64,000 nucleotides of DNA from Pseudeuparius sepicola (Eukaryota; Arthropoda; Insecta; Coleoptera; Anthribidae). Position numbers and translations under genes: made by a program. Positions 1 to 10,976 of the stretch are shown one piece after another. Location: contig OY987299.1 in the NCBI GenBank assembly GCA_963920635.1, positions 69,484,692 to 69,548,691 on the forward strand, in the 5' to 3' direction. The notes below the pieces were generated by a model, which was given only the letters and a program-made list of their open reading frames with translations, was not told where the DNA came from and did no database searches. Positions within the stretch are counted from its first letter, which is position 1. Every line of letters begins with the position of its first letter.

Positions 1-600
1 CTTTTTAATGTCTGAATTAGCATCTAAAGAATCCTCATTGGTTATTAAATCACGTGCCTTACCTGTTAGCCGAGTTTTGACGAAAGCTATTGCATTTGCC
101 AGATTGCCAGTTGAAGTATTTTTTAGCAACTCTAGAGAGTCCGTAAATGATATTAAATTGTCTACGTTCCCGTCAAATTGATTCGGTACTAATTTACTTG
201 CCAAATTAAAGAAGTCGACCAGTGTTAACGCCATAGTATCTATGTATTTAGTGTCTTCCTCTTCCTGAAAATTTTCGTCTATAACTGTAGGATCAATGCG
301 TTCGATACAGGAAATCGGTACTTTATAATTGACACCTAGAACCACAAATGACCTAACTACTCTATCTCGACTGTCCAAGAAAAGATTTTTATAAATATGT
401 TTGTCAAGATTATCTAAAGATAACCAAGAATTAACTAAAGTTTCTGTAAATTCGTTAAATAAGTGAACTAAATTGTCTCTAATGTCTTGACGCACAGATT
501 CAGTTTTGGGTACGTTTTTCTTTAACGCCCTCTTAGCCTGTCCTACTATATCTTTCTTAATTCTCGCTAACGTAAGATTAATTTCTTCCTTGCTTTGCAT
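1..600 (-). CDS. Gag polyprotein, N-terminal part, of a Ty3/gypsy (mdg1/412-like) retrotransposon; runs off the window
   Basis: Reading leftward from an ATG at 600, the frame stays open to the window edge (200 codons with no stop). The protein would form the capsid of a retrotransposon particle in the cytoplasm. The N-terminal third is basic and helical. From about residue 120 there is an acidic patch followed by the segment LVPNQFDGN, then a helical stretch ending in KTRLTGKARDLI. That is the usual start of the capsid domain in gypsy-type Gag. The start is supported by position: it lies downstream of an LTR candidate and a tRNA-Arg primer site, the order expected for the 5' end of an element on the minus strand. 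The rest of gag and pol must lie to the left of the window. The frame is intact, so this copy may be young. The mdg1/412 assignment rests mainly on the primer type. Confidence 0.72.
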   Translation of the reverse strand, partial: MQSKEEINLTLARIKKDIVGQAKRALKKNVPKTESVRQDIRDNLVHLFNEFTETLVNSWLSLDNLDKHIYKNLFLDSRDRVVRSFVVLGVNYKVPISCIERIDPTVIDENFQEEEDTKYIDTMALTLVDFFNLASKLVPNQFDGNVDNLISFTDSLELLKNTSTGNLANAIAFVKTRLTGKARDLITNEDSLDANSDIKK

Positions 601-801
601 TAAGAAGACTTAGAGATATTGAGTATAATATACATTAATTTTAGAATATATTAAGTACCACTTACACATCTTATGTCTGCTTCCACTGAGTTGGTTTTTC
701 CGGCACAACACTGTAACACCTCATATCACACTTACCCAGCTGCTACTTCGATGTCGGCTGATCTCCTCTGGGTGGGTCATCCTCGTGGATAGGGCAAATG
801 A

Positions 802-1041
802 TTAGACGGCACTTACATTTGCCATGGATGCAGCTAGATTTCTTCGCATTTGCTTCCTGATGCGCTTGCCGTGTATTTGATACACTTTGATCGCCAGATG
901 CACCAGCATTACTGCTAGCATGAGATAAAGGATAACTTTCACATCCTTCGTGGTATTGTACTCTTCCTCTTGGACGATAAAATTGGAGTTCACTGCTCCA
1001 TTCTCGGTGATATCCAAACTTTTTGAATGAGTTTTTTCCAT
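802..1041 (-). CDS. Small ORF upstream of gag with one predicted membrane segment (79 aa)
   Basis: It lies in the leader between the primer site and gag. The predicted peptide has an acidic N-terminal part, one hydrophobic segment at about residues 36-53 (VILYLMLAVMLVHLA) and a strongly basic tail (KRIRKQMRRN). That layout suits a small type of membrane-anchored protein. A second frame overlaps it (743-1057) and looks less protein-like. I do not recognise a family. It could be a genuine leader ORF or chance: gypsy leaders are usually short, and here about 500 bases separate the primer site from gag, which leaves room for one. Absence of stops in a low-complexity leader is weak evidence. Confidence 0.3.
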   Translation of the reverse strand: MEKTHSKSLDITENGAVNSNFIVQEEEYNTTKDVKVILYLMLAVMLVHLAIKVYQIHGKRIRKQMRRNLAASMANVSAV

Positions 1042-1109
1042 TTTTCTTGATATACAACCTTTTAAGTTGCTTTTACTTGATAAAACCTTTTAAATGACTA
1101 AGTTATGGT

Positions 1110-1123
1110 TGGCAGGGTCGCCA
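1110..1123 (-). other. Primer-binding site matching tRNA-Arg
   Basis: On the minus strand this reads TGGCGACCCTGCCA. Its complement, TGGCAGGGTCGCCA, matches the 3' end of an insect tRNA-Arg including CCA. It directly abuts the candidate LTR end ...CCACTACA. The mdg1/412 branch of Ty3/gypsy is known to prime from tRNA-Arg, which fits the Gag that follows. Confidence 0.55.
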
Positions 1124-1333
1124 TGTAGTGGTTCGAATAAAAGAACATGTATTCTCTAACCCATTCGTATATTGACTGTCCCCAAAAACCCATCCCGTAC
1201 AATACCCCTTGTACATTATTGCTTATGCGCATATTGCGATACATGCTTATACACATGTACTCTTATGCTAACTTAACTATTTCCTAACCACATGACCTAC
1301 TTAAGTATTTCCACAGGGTCAATAGACCCTACA
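1124..1333 (-). repeat. Candidate 5' LTR (about 210 bp)
   Basis: On the minus strand it begins TGTAGGGTC and ends CGAACCACTACA, so the ends form a short TGTAG/CTACA inverted repeat immediately before the primer site. The left (3') boundary is well placed by the primer site. The right boundary is a guess because the second LTR is outside the window and I see no clear target duplication. A longer LTR reaching rightward is possible. Confidence 0.4.
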
Positions 1334-2230
1334 TTTGGTTTTGTAGCTAAGATCTTTCAGTAAATTTGCGATACACCCAGCCACTTTTTCCACTTTCATT
1401 TCTTTCCCCAAGCAACACATGACCTTATCGTTTGTTACATTTATTGTTGATTTTAGACGTGTTACACAGCTTTTATAATACACATCACACAGAGCACAAG
1501 TCACATCATCTCTGACCCACAAATCAAATCATCAGGGCCTTTTTTCTCTGAGTATTGTTTATGTCGTTATGTTGTTGAAAATTGTTGTATAGTAAAATTA
1601 TTTTAAGAAGTCCTTACTGGTACTGCCAATTGGTAATTTTGCCATCCTAAGTTGGCATCAATGCAGCAGAAAATGCAACCGGGTCATAAGTCCAGGTCAG
1701 TAACGAGCCCATTTGCACAATGAATAACTACTAATAACACAAACAAGAACAACAGAGATAATGGTAAAACTCACGAAACGTACAAAACCCGCGAATATCT
1801 TCAGTGCCTAAAGTTTGAACCCTTTTGAACGATGCGCAAAACCTTCACTGTCACTTTCACAACTCCGAAATAACATTTGCCTGAGTACGCAATATAGACG
1901 CTGCCGCAAGTAGCTGATTATACCAAAATACGAAAATGAAAGTGTTTCCATGAAGTTTGAAATTATTATTAAAATGAGTTTTAGTCATATTTATTTTTAT
2001 TTGTAGAGGTATAATCTTGATTGCAATTGGGTTTTTATTTTATTATGTTCTTTTTTTCGTAACTTTTTACATCATAAATCAATGAGTGACGTCATTAACT
2101 GGTTGAGACACATATACCAATGTTATTCCCATGGTTAACAGAAAATTCCTAGGGATTTTGTGGAGAATGTCATCTGACAAAATCGGGACTTCTTACAGTA
2201 ATCGGGGTATATAAGTCTTTAAAGTTAAGG
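1334..2230. other. No recognisable gene
   Basis: The stretch is AT-rich, with one short minus-strand open frame (1319-1522) whose Cys and Lys content suggests nothing I recognise. Part of it could be U3 of the neighbouring LTR if that LTR is longer than called. No inverted repeats or RNA genes were seen. Confidence 0.5.
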
Positions 2231-2636
2231 ATAGACAGTGAATTATTTAAATCGTGCACCAAAGAAGAATTTAAGGAAAAAGGACAAAGAGGATTAGTAT
2301 CACTACAAATCATTCTATAAGAAGAACCGATATTAGTTACAGGACAAGACGAAAAGCAGAGATTAATATGAAAATTTCATGACGACCCCATAATGGGGGG
2401 ACACTGCGGACAAAAACGTCTGCTCAAAAAATTAAGAATGTATTACAAATGGAAGAATATATCCCACGATGTGGCAAATTATGTAAGAAATTGCCAACAA
2501 TGCCAACTGAACAAAATAAAAATAAGGAAAAAACCTATGGTAATAACACCAACTCCGCAAGTAACGTTTGATATCGTCTCAGTCGATACGATGGGACTTT
2601 ATGAAAAGTGGCAATGGTAACACATATGCTGTATCG
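2231..2636 (+). pseudogene. Ty3/gypsy integrase relic (zinc-finger region and start of the core)
   Basis: One frame runs through the region with in-frame stops at 2318-2320 (TAA) and 2369-2371 (TGA). From 2393 it gives GHCGQKRLLKKL and later CQQCQLNK, the H2C2 zinc-finger pattern of gypsy integrases. DIVSVDTMG, the entry to the catalytic core, follows. A +1 slip near 2590 then gives GNGNTYAVSF. Integrase inserts retrotransposon cDNA into the chromosome. This copy is dead and truncated on both sides. It lies on the opposite strand to both neighbouring gypsy elements, so it is a separate insertion. Confidence 0.75.
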
Positions 2637-2781
2637 TTTTAACCTCTTATTTTTTTTATTATTTTGCTTAATAAAAAAATTTGAAGTTTTTACATTTTGT
2701 TGTTGTTTCAACGGCAACTTTTCGTTGGAGAGCATTCATTAGGGTGGATAAGGACTTTGCGAGTTTATATAGGGCGCCACT

Positions 2782-3441
2782 TGATTATTTAACCTTTACG
2801 ATTTGTAAAATCCATAAATCAGGAAATGAATTTTATAAGTAGGTAAGTAGTAACAAAAAATAAAATTTAATATTGATCTTATAAACTGAAGCCCAGACTA
2901 AACCAACAGTACCCAAGTCAAAATATATTTTTATAAAATATCCATATGGAGAAGAAGTTTATGAGTATAGCCAATATTTCTAATTATGTCACTATATCAC
3001 ATATGAAAAACCCGATTTCTCAGGAACTTCTCAGCAAGGTCATCTATGCGCTCCTGTAAGAAAAAACGTTCCAATGGTTCTGGCAGTATGCTCCTCCGTA
3101 GGACCCTACAAAATATATGCCCATGTCTACCAAAACTACACAAAAATTGTTAACATACCTCTTTCTGAGGATCCTGGTAAACAATATGGATAAGCTCAAT
3201 GGGTAGATATTATGACGATACGACAAGATAAATTTGATCAATCCACAAATCTAGTGGACTCGACGGATAACAACGAAACAAAATCTCGCAGAAACAGGAC
3301 AAATTAAAATGCAGCGTGAACACTGCGTAGTGCCTTAATTGAGACGCACTTAGTCGATCCGCCACTCGTTCACGACTCCTTCTCGGTGCGAAACCGTTCG
3401 TCTGTGGATTTTGTATTTATACAAAAAACTGCCAATATTTA
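2782..3441 (-). repeat. 3' LTR of the gypsy element
   Basis: It matches 8674-9401 in the same orientation over nearly its full length with scattered substitutions. Near 3020 it lacks about 56 bases present in the other copy, from TTCTTTTAGTAC to AATCACAG. The minus-strand frames inside both copies (3044-3241 and 9005-9202) are mirror images of the repeat, not genes. Confidence 0.85.
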
Positions 3442-3776
3442 CCTGTTCAATACCTATTGCGCCATCTATTCATCTATAACACTATTTTTATGTGCTGCGC
3501 TGAGGTATCAGTGCGTACCAAACATCCATTAGGAGTCATAATCGTGAAATTCATAATAATTGGTATAAATCAATATAAAGGTAAGGAGTAGACAAGTAAG
3601 AGAAGGTCTGTAGCGACAGCAAAAGGAGAAATCGACCAGATATATTATGTGGAATTAGGAATAAACTAGCCTACTTATAAGCTACCTATCTATGCATTAA
3701 CACTAAATCTAAGACTATCTTAACACACTAACACTCTATTTACAGAGAAGATACAAATCACCTGATAAGATAATTA

Positions 3777-4964
3777 TTATCCAACTGAAATGCTTGAATT
3801 TGAACCAAAATATGGCTTCATATCTTTCACATGCCATTCACCAGCATCAGTTCCATCGAGATTGTCAAGACCATACACCAAACGAGATACCTTTTTCCGT
3901 ACCACACACAAAACGAATCTTGGAGCCAACTTAGCTGCAAATCCATGTGCCGCACTACAGAGGACCTTATTCCTTTTCCAAACCTTATCACTAATTTTAT
4001 AAATGATATCTCGCTTGCTAAGGTTATAAGCACCAGCGTTTCGTACATACGACTTATGAAGCTGTTGCTTCACTTCCGAAAATACATCAGACAGATGGGT
4101 AATATCCTTAGCATACGAATTTCGGTCTCCTGGAATCAGCTCGAAATCCTTTGTGGATTGTACTTCTCCATATTAGTTTCCAGTGATAGGGATATGACGA
4201 GCAAATTCAAAAAACATGGAGAATAACCGGTCCATTTGTGAATCGACGTATTAATGGCAAGCTGAATTTTATACAATTCTCTGTCCCAATCTTTGTGTTC
4301 GTTAATGTAATTTCTGATAGCTCGGCCTGCAGTCTGATTGTTTCACTCTACAAAATTACATTGAGGCGAATATCTAGGCGTAAACCAAATCTTTTGGATA
4401 TTGTATTTCTTAGCAAGATTTCTAAAACAATTACCAGCAAATTGGAGACCATTATTGGCTACCATGAATTGGGGAACCCCATAGACTAAAAACACAATGG
4501 ACAAAGAATCATATATTTTGAGAACCAATCACCAATTACTAACAAGTAACAATTTCCCTTTGAGGATCTGGGAAAGGGACCCATCAAATCAACGGCGATT
4601 ATCTGAAATGGGAAGTTTACCGACTTTTCAGCTCCCATCAAACCTGCGCCACTTACATTTGGAATTTTTTGTGAACCACAAATCTTACAAGATCTCACGT
4701 ATCTAACTACATCTTTACGCATTCTGGGCCAATAGAAACGCTCCTTTATTCGTGCCAGGGTTTTGAAGATGCCAAAATGACCACTGGTAGGTAAGTCTGG
4801 CATGCCCTAATTATTTCATTTCTTTGTGTTTTTGGAACTAACTGTTTCCATTCTTGAATATTGGAACGAACTGGACAATTAGAAGGAACATATTTTAAAA
4901 CGTACTCGCCCTGGAGTTTCCATTGAAGATATGACTGAGGATCTTCTTGAATTCGCTCTCGCAT
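3777..4964 (-). pseudogene. Pol: integrase, broken in at least four places
   Basis: The N-terminal piece is 4964-4746. After a frame change the H2C2 finger and core entry are at 4803-4486 (SGHFGIFKTLARIKERFYWP, CKICGSQK, IIAVDLMGPFPRSSKG). A further shift gives 4528-4343 with VPQFMVANNGLQFAG, the second catalytic segment. There the usual D-N-G reads ANNG, so the aspartate itself is lost. The region 4342-4074 is read through with stops. The C-terminal piece is 4073-3777 and ends GEWHVKDMKPYFG, a motif typical of the tail of this integrase class. A missing catalytic Asp plus frame breaks make it inactive. Confidence 0.82.
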
Positions 4965-4973
4965 GGATGAATA

Positions 4974-7083
4974 CTAAGAGTCAGAATCTGAAAAGGTAAT
5001 CTCTAAAACTGACAGATCCTTACAATAAAATGACACTTCATCCCTAATGGGTTTGACGGGAATTCTAGACGTAGCATCGGGAACTACATTTGACGTACCG
5101 TTTGTATGGACCAGATCGAAGGTATGTTGGCGTAATTTGACTGCCCAACGAGCAAGTTTGCCAGTAGGATTTTTCATGTTGTTAAGCCACAGGAGCGAAT
5201 AATGATCTGTCACAACTGTAAAGCGGGCATCCTCAATATAAGGGCGGAATTTGTCTATACAGAAAATAACGGACAGGCACTCTCTTTCTGTGACACTATA
5301 ATTACGTTCAGAATGGGATAAAGCACGGCTGGCATAAGCTATAACATGTTCTTCATCGCCTTCATCTTGAGTTAGAACACCTCCAATGCCAGTATCGGAA
5401 GCATCGCATTGTATAACAAACCTTTTCTTAAAATCGGGTTGAACCAATATAGGGGCGGATATCAATGCTTCCTTAATTTTTACGAATGAAGTTTTGGACG
5501 CAGGAGTCCACTGTATTTTTTGCCCTTTTCTCTTACCTTTAAGGAGATCGTTAATAGGCGACATTAATGTAGAAAAGTCTTTAATTAACCTTTTATACCA
5601 GCTGCAGACTACTACGAAGCGTTTCACTTCTGTGCAGTTAGTTGGTCGTGGATAATTTACCATAACAGAGATTTTATTAGGATCTGTCTGCAAACCATTC
5701 GAACCTACCACATATCCAAGATAAGTCAAACTACTCTTGAAAAATTCGCATTTATTAAGGTTAATCGTTAAATTAGCCTCTCTTAAAAGATCTCTGACCT
5801 CAGAAAGAAGCTCCATATGCCTTTCAAATGTAAAAGACACGATAATAATGTCGTCCAAATAACAAAATATATTTGGTTCATATTTAGGGCTGAAAATAGT
5901 GTCAACTAAGCATTGCTGAGCTTGCGCAGCATTGCACAAACCAAAAGGCACTACTGTAAACTGGAAAAGTCCACGTCCAGTGACACCAAATGCAGTTTTT
6001 TTCCTTAGACATATCATCCAGGGGAATCTGCCAAAATGCCTTTCTTAAGTCTATTGAAGAAATGTAATTAGCTTCTCTGAGCATACTAAGAATCCTGTCA
6101 ATTCGTGGAAGAGGATGTGGGTCATGTTTAGTAATACTATTGAGTTTACGACCATCGAAACAAAACCTGTATTCCCCTGATGGTTTTTTGACGAGTAAAA
6201 CAGGATAGGAATAAGGACTGTTAGAGGGCTCCACAACTCCAAGACAAGACAACATTTCGTCAAATTCCTTATTCAGAATATTAAGCATGTAAGGAGATAG
6301 CGGATACTGTCTTTCCTTAAAGGGTTTTGCGTTGCTCGTGTCGACACTGAATGTCATTTTGTTCGTTCTTCCTAAATTATTCTCACTGCTTATATCTCGA
6401 AAACTTTTAATTACGTTATCAGCTTCCAAATTTTGCGTAGCATTAAGATTATTTAAACTACAAATAGAACCTTTAAATAAAGTAATACTCTCCGATGCAT
6501 CTACCTGAGCGTTCCAAGTTGAAGTTCTGTAGTCGATATAGACTTGAAGTTGTTTACATAAATCGCTACCAAAAATAATGACTTATCTTAAAGTTGGTAC
6601 AACTAATGCCTTTATGATATGACAAGAATTACCATCAATCACTACCGGTAAATCCACTACGCCAGTAACACCATCAGCAGTAGCCACATATCGATAAGTG
6701 GAGTCATTGTATGGTATGATATCCCAAGTTATAAAATATTCTATGCCATACATTCCAACTACGGAAATGTTGGCACCGCTATCTAACGAAGCTGTAACTG
6801 GTCGATCACAAATTTTAACAGTAATATGGGGGCGATTATCTAGATTTTGTTCTTCAAAAACGGGGCTGACCTTTAAGTACAAGGTTGAATTTTCTAAAGA
6901 AGAATTCCGATAAAATGTTCTAACAAACGATATCCATCTAGACCAGTCGTGAGCATCAAAAAAGTTGTTTTTACATTTTTCGGTCTTTTTAAAAACAAGG
7001 GGCTGCCGGCAACCCAAAATGCGGGCCTTAGTTTTTTTTGACATTTGGGACATTGTGCTGCCGTTACAATCGGCTCTCCGCAC
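4974..7083 (-). pseudogene. Pol: aspartic protease, reverse transcriptase and RNase H, broken
   Basis: The protease is at 7083-6583, with the active-site triad in SLDSGANISVVG. It ends in a stop at 6583. The reverse transcriptase starts around 6429 with the fingers region (SPYMLNILNKEF, KPSGEYRFCFDGRKLN). It shifts frame near 6000 just after AFWQIPLDDMS and resumes at 6017 with GRGLFQFTVVPFGLCNA. The catalytic box is CYLDDIIIVS (YLDD, intact). RNase H follows with QCDASDTGIGGVL, ERECLSVIF and TDHYSLLWL, its acidic residues present. The frame ends at 4974. From 6583 to 6430 there is only degraded linker. The enzyme copies element RNA into DNA. The long uninterrupted 6017-4974 frame suggests the breaks are fairly recent. 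Confidence 0.9.
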
Positions 7084-8364
7084 TTAAAACAGAATTTTGA
7101 CCTCTTTTGGGTGCAAGAACTATAAGTGTGGTTAGGCAACTTACAATTCCAACAAGTGACAACTTTACGAGAAGTGGAAGTAGATGGTAGATTTTGAGAA
7201 GAACCGGCATTAACGTTTTCGACGGAAGTACGCTCGTGGGAGATGGCATTACATTGGGCATGCCTGTTTCCTCTTGAAAAGTTTCTACACGCAAAGCTAG
7301 TCTGGGAGGTAGGCCGAGTATAATCAAAATAGGCCAATTCCGGTTCTAAAAATCGAGAGGTGCTTGGTTTCCTACTTTCTGAAGATTTATTTTTAAGAAA
7401 AGCGGCATTTTCTAATTTTTCGCATAAGTTACCTAACTGAACTAAAGAGTCTACTTCTTGCAAAGCTAACTGACTGACATATTCGAGGAGTAAATTCTGC
7501 CGAATTCATTTAATTTTTGTGTGTTCTGCAGGTTCTCTAGTGAGTCTATTAAATAAAGTTTCCATGGTGGCTATGTAAAGTGTAACTGGCTCCTTTCTAC
7601 CCTGTTTTCGCGACTTTAAATCATCCCAGATTTCTTCGTCAAAGTCCGGAGGTAAGAATTTTTCTTTAAGTAATTTAACTAATGACTGCCAATCGTTAAG
7701 GCCATTTCTTAAACCACATAAATGCTTTTTCGGGAAATAAATCGGCAGCACTGGAAAATAATTCGTCTTCTGACACATTACGCAACTGAGATAGCTCGCT
7801 AACTTTTTCCAAAAATTGGTACAAAAGCTTGGGGTCACCATTAAATGACACTCCCCACTTATAAACGGGTACAGATTTCGACATTTGTTGTACTATAGGC
7901 GGAGAAGGAAACGTGGAGAATCTGTGTTCGCTTATGAACTGCTTTGAATTTATTTACGCGTTCATAAAGATCGGCTTCTGAACTAAAACAAGTAGCATAA
8001 GATTCACTTTTAAATTTTTCCACGGCTTCTTTGTATCCTTCCGGTATAGGAATGCGCACTCAACCCGAGATGTGACATAGTCTGGACCTAGCTCTCTTAA
8101 ATACAGAATCATTTTCATCTCCCTCTAATTAAAGGATTGAACTAGTAATGTATTCTAAAGTTACATTTATTTGCTGCTGTTCTGCCTCAAATTCGAATTC
8201 CCTATCTACTAAATCGTCTTCTTTCCCGATTTTTCCTTTGCCAAAAGTTGGCTTTACATCTTTCTTTTGTCATCTTGACTCCGCGTCGTAATAACATTTC
8301 TAATTCTTAGCTCATAATCCAATTCGCTTATTAATAAATGTGTCGGAGAATACTGTTCCTCCAT
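6894..8364 (-). pseudogene. gag of the gypsy element (capsid and zinc-knuckle nucleocapsid), broken
   Basis: An ATG at 8364 begins MEEQYSPTHLLISELDYELR, a typical gypsy Gag N-terminus, but a stop and shift follow within 40 codons. The capsid part resumes at 8059-7859 and 7884-7696 (VYKWGVSFNGDPKLLYQFLE). It shifts frame near 7710 and continues to 7506 through FNRLTREPAEHTKIK, then a stop. The nucleocapsid part at 7463-6894 carries the knuckle CWNCKLPNHTYSSC (C-x2-C-x4-H-x4-C) and a second, imperfect CFKCGEP cluster. The Gag shell would package element RNA. At least four breaks separate the pieces. The nucleocapsid frame overlaps the start of the protease frame, as in live elements. Confidence 0.85.
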
Positions 8365-8673
8365 ATTAAATCAAAAATCTAGTAAGAAATAGAGAAACAA
8401 AAAAATTTTCAGGTACTTTCCGAAATATCTATTTTTTTTTTATACCGACGATAGAATTAAGTCGGTTCAAAATAAAGTCAATGCATATTTATTCCGGCGA
8501 AATAAAATTCCTGCACATGAAATCGCACCGCAGCCGGCAGCCATGACCGTGATTTTTTTAAGTAGATTTATACACACCGTCCCAGAAAATCAGGTCAAAA
8601 TTTGGACAATTATTAAATACGCCAAACTTTCAATCTAAGCTTCAGATAAGAAATAAACTCGCAAAATCGGACC

Positions 8674-9401
8674 TGATTATTTAACCTTTACGATTTGTAA
8701 AATTCATAAATCAGGAAATGAATTTGATAAGTAGGTAAGTAGTAACAAAAAATAAAATTTAATATTGATCTTATAAACTGAAGCCCAGACTAAAACAACA
8801 GTACCCAAGTCAAAATATATTTTTATAAAATATCCATATGGAGAAGAAGTTTATGAGTATACCCAATATTTCTAATTATGTCACTATATCACATATGAAA
8901 AACCCTTCTTTTAGTACAAGATAAATTGTTAAATCTGGCCTGATTTTTTCCTCTGGAGAATTGGACAGGTGGGCAATCACAGGTGAACTTCTCAGCAAGG
9001 TCATCTATGCGCTCCTGTAAGAAAAAACGTTCCAATGGTCTTGGCAGTATGCTCCTCCGTAGGACCCTACAAAATATATGCCCATGTCTACCAAAACTGC
9101 ACAAAAATTGTTAACATACCTCTTCCGGAGGGTCCTGGTAAACAATATGGATAAGCTCAACAGGTAGATTTTATGACGATACGACAAGATAAATTTGATC
9201 AAACCACAAATCTAGTGGACTCGACGGATAACAACGAAACAAAATCTTGCAGAAATAGGACAAATTAAAATGCAGCGTGAACATGGCGTAGTGCCTTAAT
9301 TGAGATGCACTTAGTCGATCCGCCACTCGTTCACGACTCCTTCTCGGTGCGAAACCGTTCATCGATGGATTATGAATTTCCACAAAAGCTTGCCAATATT
9401 T
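8674..9401 (-). repeat. 5' LTR of the gypsy element
   Basis: This is the partner of 2782-3441. Internally, going leftward, it is followed by GGTCCGATTTTGCGAG, which is the position of the primer-binding site. I cannot assign the tRNA with confidence. The divergence between the LTRs, by eye several percent plus one 56-base gap, points to an old insertion. Confidence 0.85.
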
Positions 9402-9477
9402 AGTAGTAGTAGTAGTAGTAATAGTATTTATTAATCACAAAGCATACAGAGTATAGGTGACAAGTCAGATATATATA
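9398..9477 (-). repeat. AGT microsatellite and AATAAA: probable 3' tail of a non-LTR element
   Basis: On the minus strand the sequence reads AATAAATACTATTAC and then a run of TAC triplets ending at the gypsy LTR. A polyadenylation signal followed by a short-unit tail is how Jockey/CR1-like elements end. The matching body probably lies at 13993-14590, separated by three foldback elements that inserted in the 3' untranslated part. The link is an inference from order and strand. Confidence 0.4.
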
Positions 9478-9738
9478 CAGGGTGTCCAACTTTAAAACTG
9501 TACAAATCCGCAAAATCTTTATTTTTGGAGATAATCGCCTAAACTTTTTTTGTTTGAAAGGCCTTCAAAAACCCCATTTTCACGAAAACCATTTAGCGAT
9601 TTTTTTATTTAAAATGTAGCCACACAGCGTTAATCAGAACACCCCAAAACCCCCATATACAAAATTTGAACAAAAAATATACAGGGAGTTCCATTCTGTA
9701 GGTTCTCAAAGTTGAGCAAAATAGGAAATTTAAAGACA

Positions 9739-10976
9739 TAGTATAGTATAGTATATTTCTTTATTAGATCCTTACAATAATCATACAATTATAACTATTG
9801 TTCATACCCTTCACAGGTGTAGATCGTGTCAATAGAAGTAAAATTCGATATTAAAAGTACAACACAATTTAAAACTTAATTAAGTAACAACAAGATACAC
9901 ATTGGGACAACTATGCTAGAAAGCAATCACTTAAAGATCATGGAAGCCTTTCTCCTCAAAAAATTCGTTGATAGCATCTCTTAATGAGAAACTTTTTTAG
10001 TTTTGCTTTTTGTAGGGTAATATTTAATGTTTTAAATGATATGAGTAAGAGATTCCAGATCTTCGCTATCATGTAAACTATGTTTTTTGTAAATAGGAGA
10101 AATTAGCTCGATTAGGATATAATAGGTCCTTATTTCTAGTATTGTATGTATGATCATACTGTAGATCCGACAACATGAATCCATTCTTTATTGCAAACAT
10201 TACGCACTCATGGATATAGATACTATATAAGGTCAAAATACCACCATCAATAAATGCCCCTCTACAAGAATCGAATCGTTTTATTTTGAATATTGTTCTT
10301 ACGCACATTTTTTGAAGTTTGAAAATCCTTCCACTATCGGTAGAGTTACCCCAGAACATTATTCCATATCTAATTCTGGACTGAACAAAAGCATGATATG
10401 CTGTCAGAGCCGCTGACACACCAATATTATTCCTTATCACAGAGATCGCATAGCGACATCCCGCAACATCTCCAGCCAGTGAGTTCACGTGCTCCTTCCA
10501 ATTTAGCCGTTTATCAAGCACTACACCCAAGAACGACAAACTTTCAGTTGATTCAATCTCAATATCACCAAAATTAATACTGAGCACCTGCTCTTTTCTT
10601 GCACCAAAAGTCAAAAGCTTAGTTTTTGCAACATTTAGGAGCAAATTATTTGAGGAAAACCATTCACTCAGATTGTGTAATGTTACTTCAATGTCCCTTT
10701 TACACTCGTCCAGGCTATCTGCCCTATACAGCACCGAGGTGTCATCTGCAAATAGTACCATTTTGTTATTAGTTACACTTATAACATCATTTGTGTATAG
10801 TAAGTAAAGTAGGGGGCCCAGGATTGAACCTTGAGGCACTCCCCTTTGAATGAGTGCTATTGGATAACACTTTTTCTCCCCTATCATTGAAGTCAATTAC
10901 CCTTTGGGTTCTGTTTGAAAGATATGATCTAAATAGCCGCAGAGAGACATCCCTGACACCATATCTATTCATTCTA
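9739..10976 (-). mobile_element. 5'-truncated Jockey-like non-LTR retrotransposon nested in foldback element A
   Basis: The 3' end is at the left. On the minus strand AATAAA is followed by a tail of ATACT-type repeats at 9739-9757. The 5' end stops abruptly near 10976, where the foldback sequence (TGTGCCATGGAAT) resumes. Comparison with the uninterrupted copy at 12100-12200 shows about a dozen target bases lost or rearranged at the junction. Truncation at the 5' end is the usual result of target-primed reverse transcription. Confidence 0.75.
10078..10976 (-). pseudogene. Reverse transcriptase C-terminal half, Jockey-like
   Basis: Two overlapping frames (10984-10787 and 10896-10078) join by one shift near 10870. 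The first gives RDVSLRLFRSYLSNRTQRVI. The second carries RGVPQGSILGPLLYLLY and the catalytic box VLFADDTSVLY (FADD), then WFSSNNLLLNVAKTKLLTFG and SFLGVVLDKRLNWKEHV, the usual palm and thumb landmarks. The tail runs to a stop at 10078 with YNTRNKDLLYPN. The endonuclease and the RT fingers are missing through 5' truncation. The protein would prime cDNA synthesis at nicked chromosomal DNA. It is dead here, but the 272-codon frame is long. Confidence 0.88.

Larger units (their letters stand above)
2782..9401 (-). mobile_element. Full-length but decayed Ty3/gypsy LTR retrotransposon
   Basis: The element is bounded by two direct repeats (2782-3441 and 8674-9401), and both copies begin TGATTATTTAACC on the plus strand. 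Between them, on the minus strand and in the correct order, lie gag, protease, reverse transcriptase, RNase H and integrase. No envelope gene is visible between integrase and the left LTR. Each coding domain carries frameshifts or stops, so the element cannot be autonomous. The right outer boundary is uncertain because the LTR runs straight into an AGT microsatellite. I could not find a convincing target duplication. Confidence 0.85.

Noticed and set aside
1319..1522. 67-codon minus-strand frame with several Cys
   Set aside because: It may fall in U3 or flank of an LTR. Cys spacing matches no zinc motif I can name.
3044..3241. 65-codon open frame repeated almost identically at 9005-9202
   Set aside because: Both lie inside the two LTRs of one element. 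The repetition is explained by LTR duplication, not by a gene family.
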